From NCBI GenBank assembly GCA_903920925.1, contig CAIXOA010000019.1, forward strand, positions 1-5,918: a stretch of DNA of 5,918 nt, given 5' to 3'. This document shows, in pieces, positions 5,796 through 5,918 of the stretch. Source of the stretch: an uncultured Microcaldota archaeon (lineage in GTDB: Archaea > Micrarchaeota > Micrarchaeia > Anstonellales > Bilamarchaeaceae). The translations under genes and the position numbers were made by a program. The notes below the pieces were generated by a model that saw only the letters and a list, made by a program, of their open reading frames with translations, did not search any database and had not been told where the DNA came from. Every line of letters starts with the position of its first letter. Position 1 is the first letter of the stretch.

Positions 5796-5850
5796 CGAGT
5801 GCTCTCCCAGCTGAGCTACCGCGGCGCAAGCATATTTGCCATAGAAATGT

Positions 5851-5858
5851 TTATTTAA
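5851..5858 (-). promoter_or_regulatory. TATA-like box of tRNA-Phe, possibly shared divergently
   Basis: The minus strand reads TTAAATAA, centred about 29 bases before the mature tRNA 5' end, so transcription would begin some three or four bases ahead of it. The plus strand reads TTTATTTAA at the same place, about 26 bases before 5880 and 33 before the ATG at 5888. One box may therefore serve both directions. Confidence 0.55.
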
Positions 5859-5887
5859 CTATTCTACGGAATGCCTTCGGTGGAAAT

Positions 5888-5918
5888 ATGCCGACTCCTG
5901 AAGAGGCACTGGAATTCA
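5888..5918 (+). CDS. Start of a protein gene, cut by the window edge
   Basis: ATG at 5888 opens MPTPEEALEF and stays open to the end. GGTGG at 5879-5883 is a plausible ribosome binding site with four to five bases of spacing, and the TATA-like box at 5850-5858 lies upstream. Ten residues are too few to identify the product. Confidence 0.55.
   Translation, partial: MPTPEEALEF

Larger units (their letters stand above)
5681..5825 (-). tRNA. tRNA-Phe (GAA) with two introns
   Basis: The 145-nt precursor gives a 73-nt tRNA after removal of 35 and 37 nt. The acceptor is GCCGCGG/CCGCGGC with discriminator A. The D arm is GCTC-AGCTGGGA-GAGC, and the T arm GCTGG-TTCAAAT-CCGGC (one G-U pair) with variable loop GGGTC. 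The anticodon stem CTCGG/CCGAG and loop CTGAAGA exist only after joining exons 5796-5825, 5754-5760 and 5681-5716. The seven-base middle exon carries the anticodon GAA. The result closely resembles archaeal tRNA-Phe as I know it, including the GCACUCG-CUGAAGA-CGAG pattern. CCA is not encoded, so it would be added by the CCA enzyme. Its TATA-like box lies at 5851-5858. Confidence 0.93.

Noticed and set aside
5623..5814. Small open frame spanning the tRNA
   Set aside because: It overlaps the tRNA-Phe gene on the opposite strand, which is far better supported.

Overview
The window looks archaeal. The signs are AT-rich TATA boxes about 25 bases before transcript or gene starts, a probable leaderless gene, T-run terminators, a tRNA gene with bulge-helix-bulge introns and no encoded CCA, and a C/D box guide RNA. 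The DNA is GC-rich and uses many AGG/AGA Arg and ATA Ile codons. A tRNA with two introns would suit a Micrarchaeota-like DPANN lineage or a Crenarchaeota/Thaumarchaeota relative, but the phylum cannot be fixed from this window.

Layout. Bases 1-4410 (+) hold one very large coding region, probably already open at the left edge. It encodes a soluble all-helical HEAT-type repeat protein with a Pro/Ala-rich repeated N-terminus and a basic, Pro-rich tail. A T-rich terminator follows. Bases 4411-4830 are a non-coding but structured spacer. It holds a minus-strand C/D box sRNA with its own TATA box, a very GC-rich hairpin, and an array of short hairpins, two of which are 42-bp-period copies with compensatory arm changes. 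It also holds the first copy of a short motif centred on TAATCATA. A TATA box then drives a probably leaderless 228-230 aa orphan gene (4854/4860-5546, +). A second GC-rich hairpin and a second motif copy follow that gene, so it is flanked by related elements.

At the right end, 5681-5825 (-) is tRNA-Phe(GAA) with two introns, one non-canonical at 30/31 and one canonical at 37/38. Its TATA-like box (5851-5858) may be shared with a divergent plus-strand gene whose first ten codons end the window.

How the parts relate. The sRNA and the tRNA belong to RNA modification and translation. The two protein genes are unrecognised beyond the HEAT fold and show no operon linkage. The most rewarding material lies between the protein genes: the new-looking guide RNA, the hairpin array, the flanking repeats and the double-intron tRNA.
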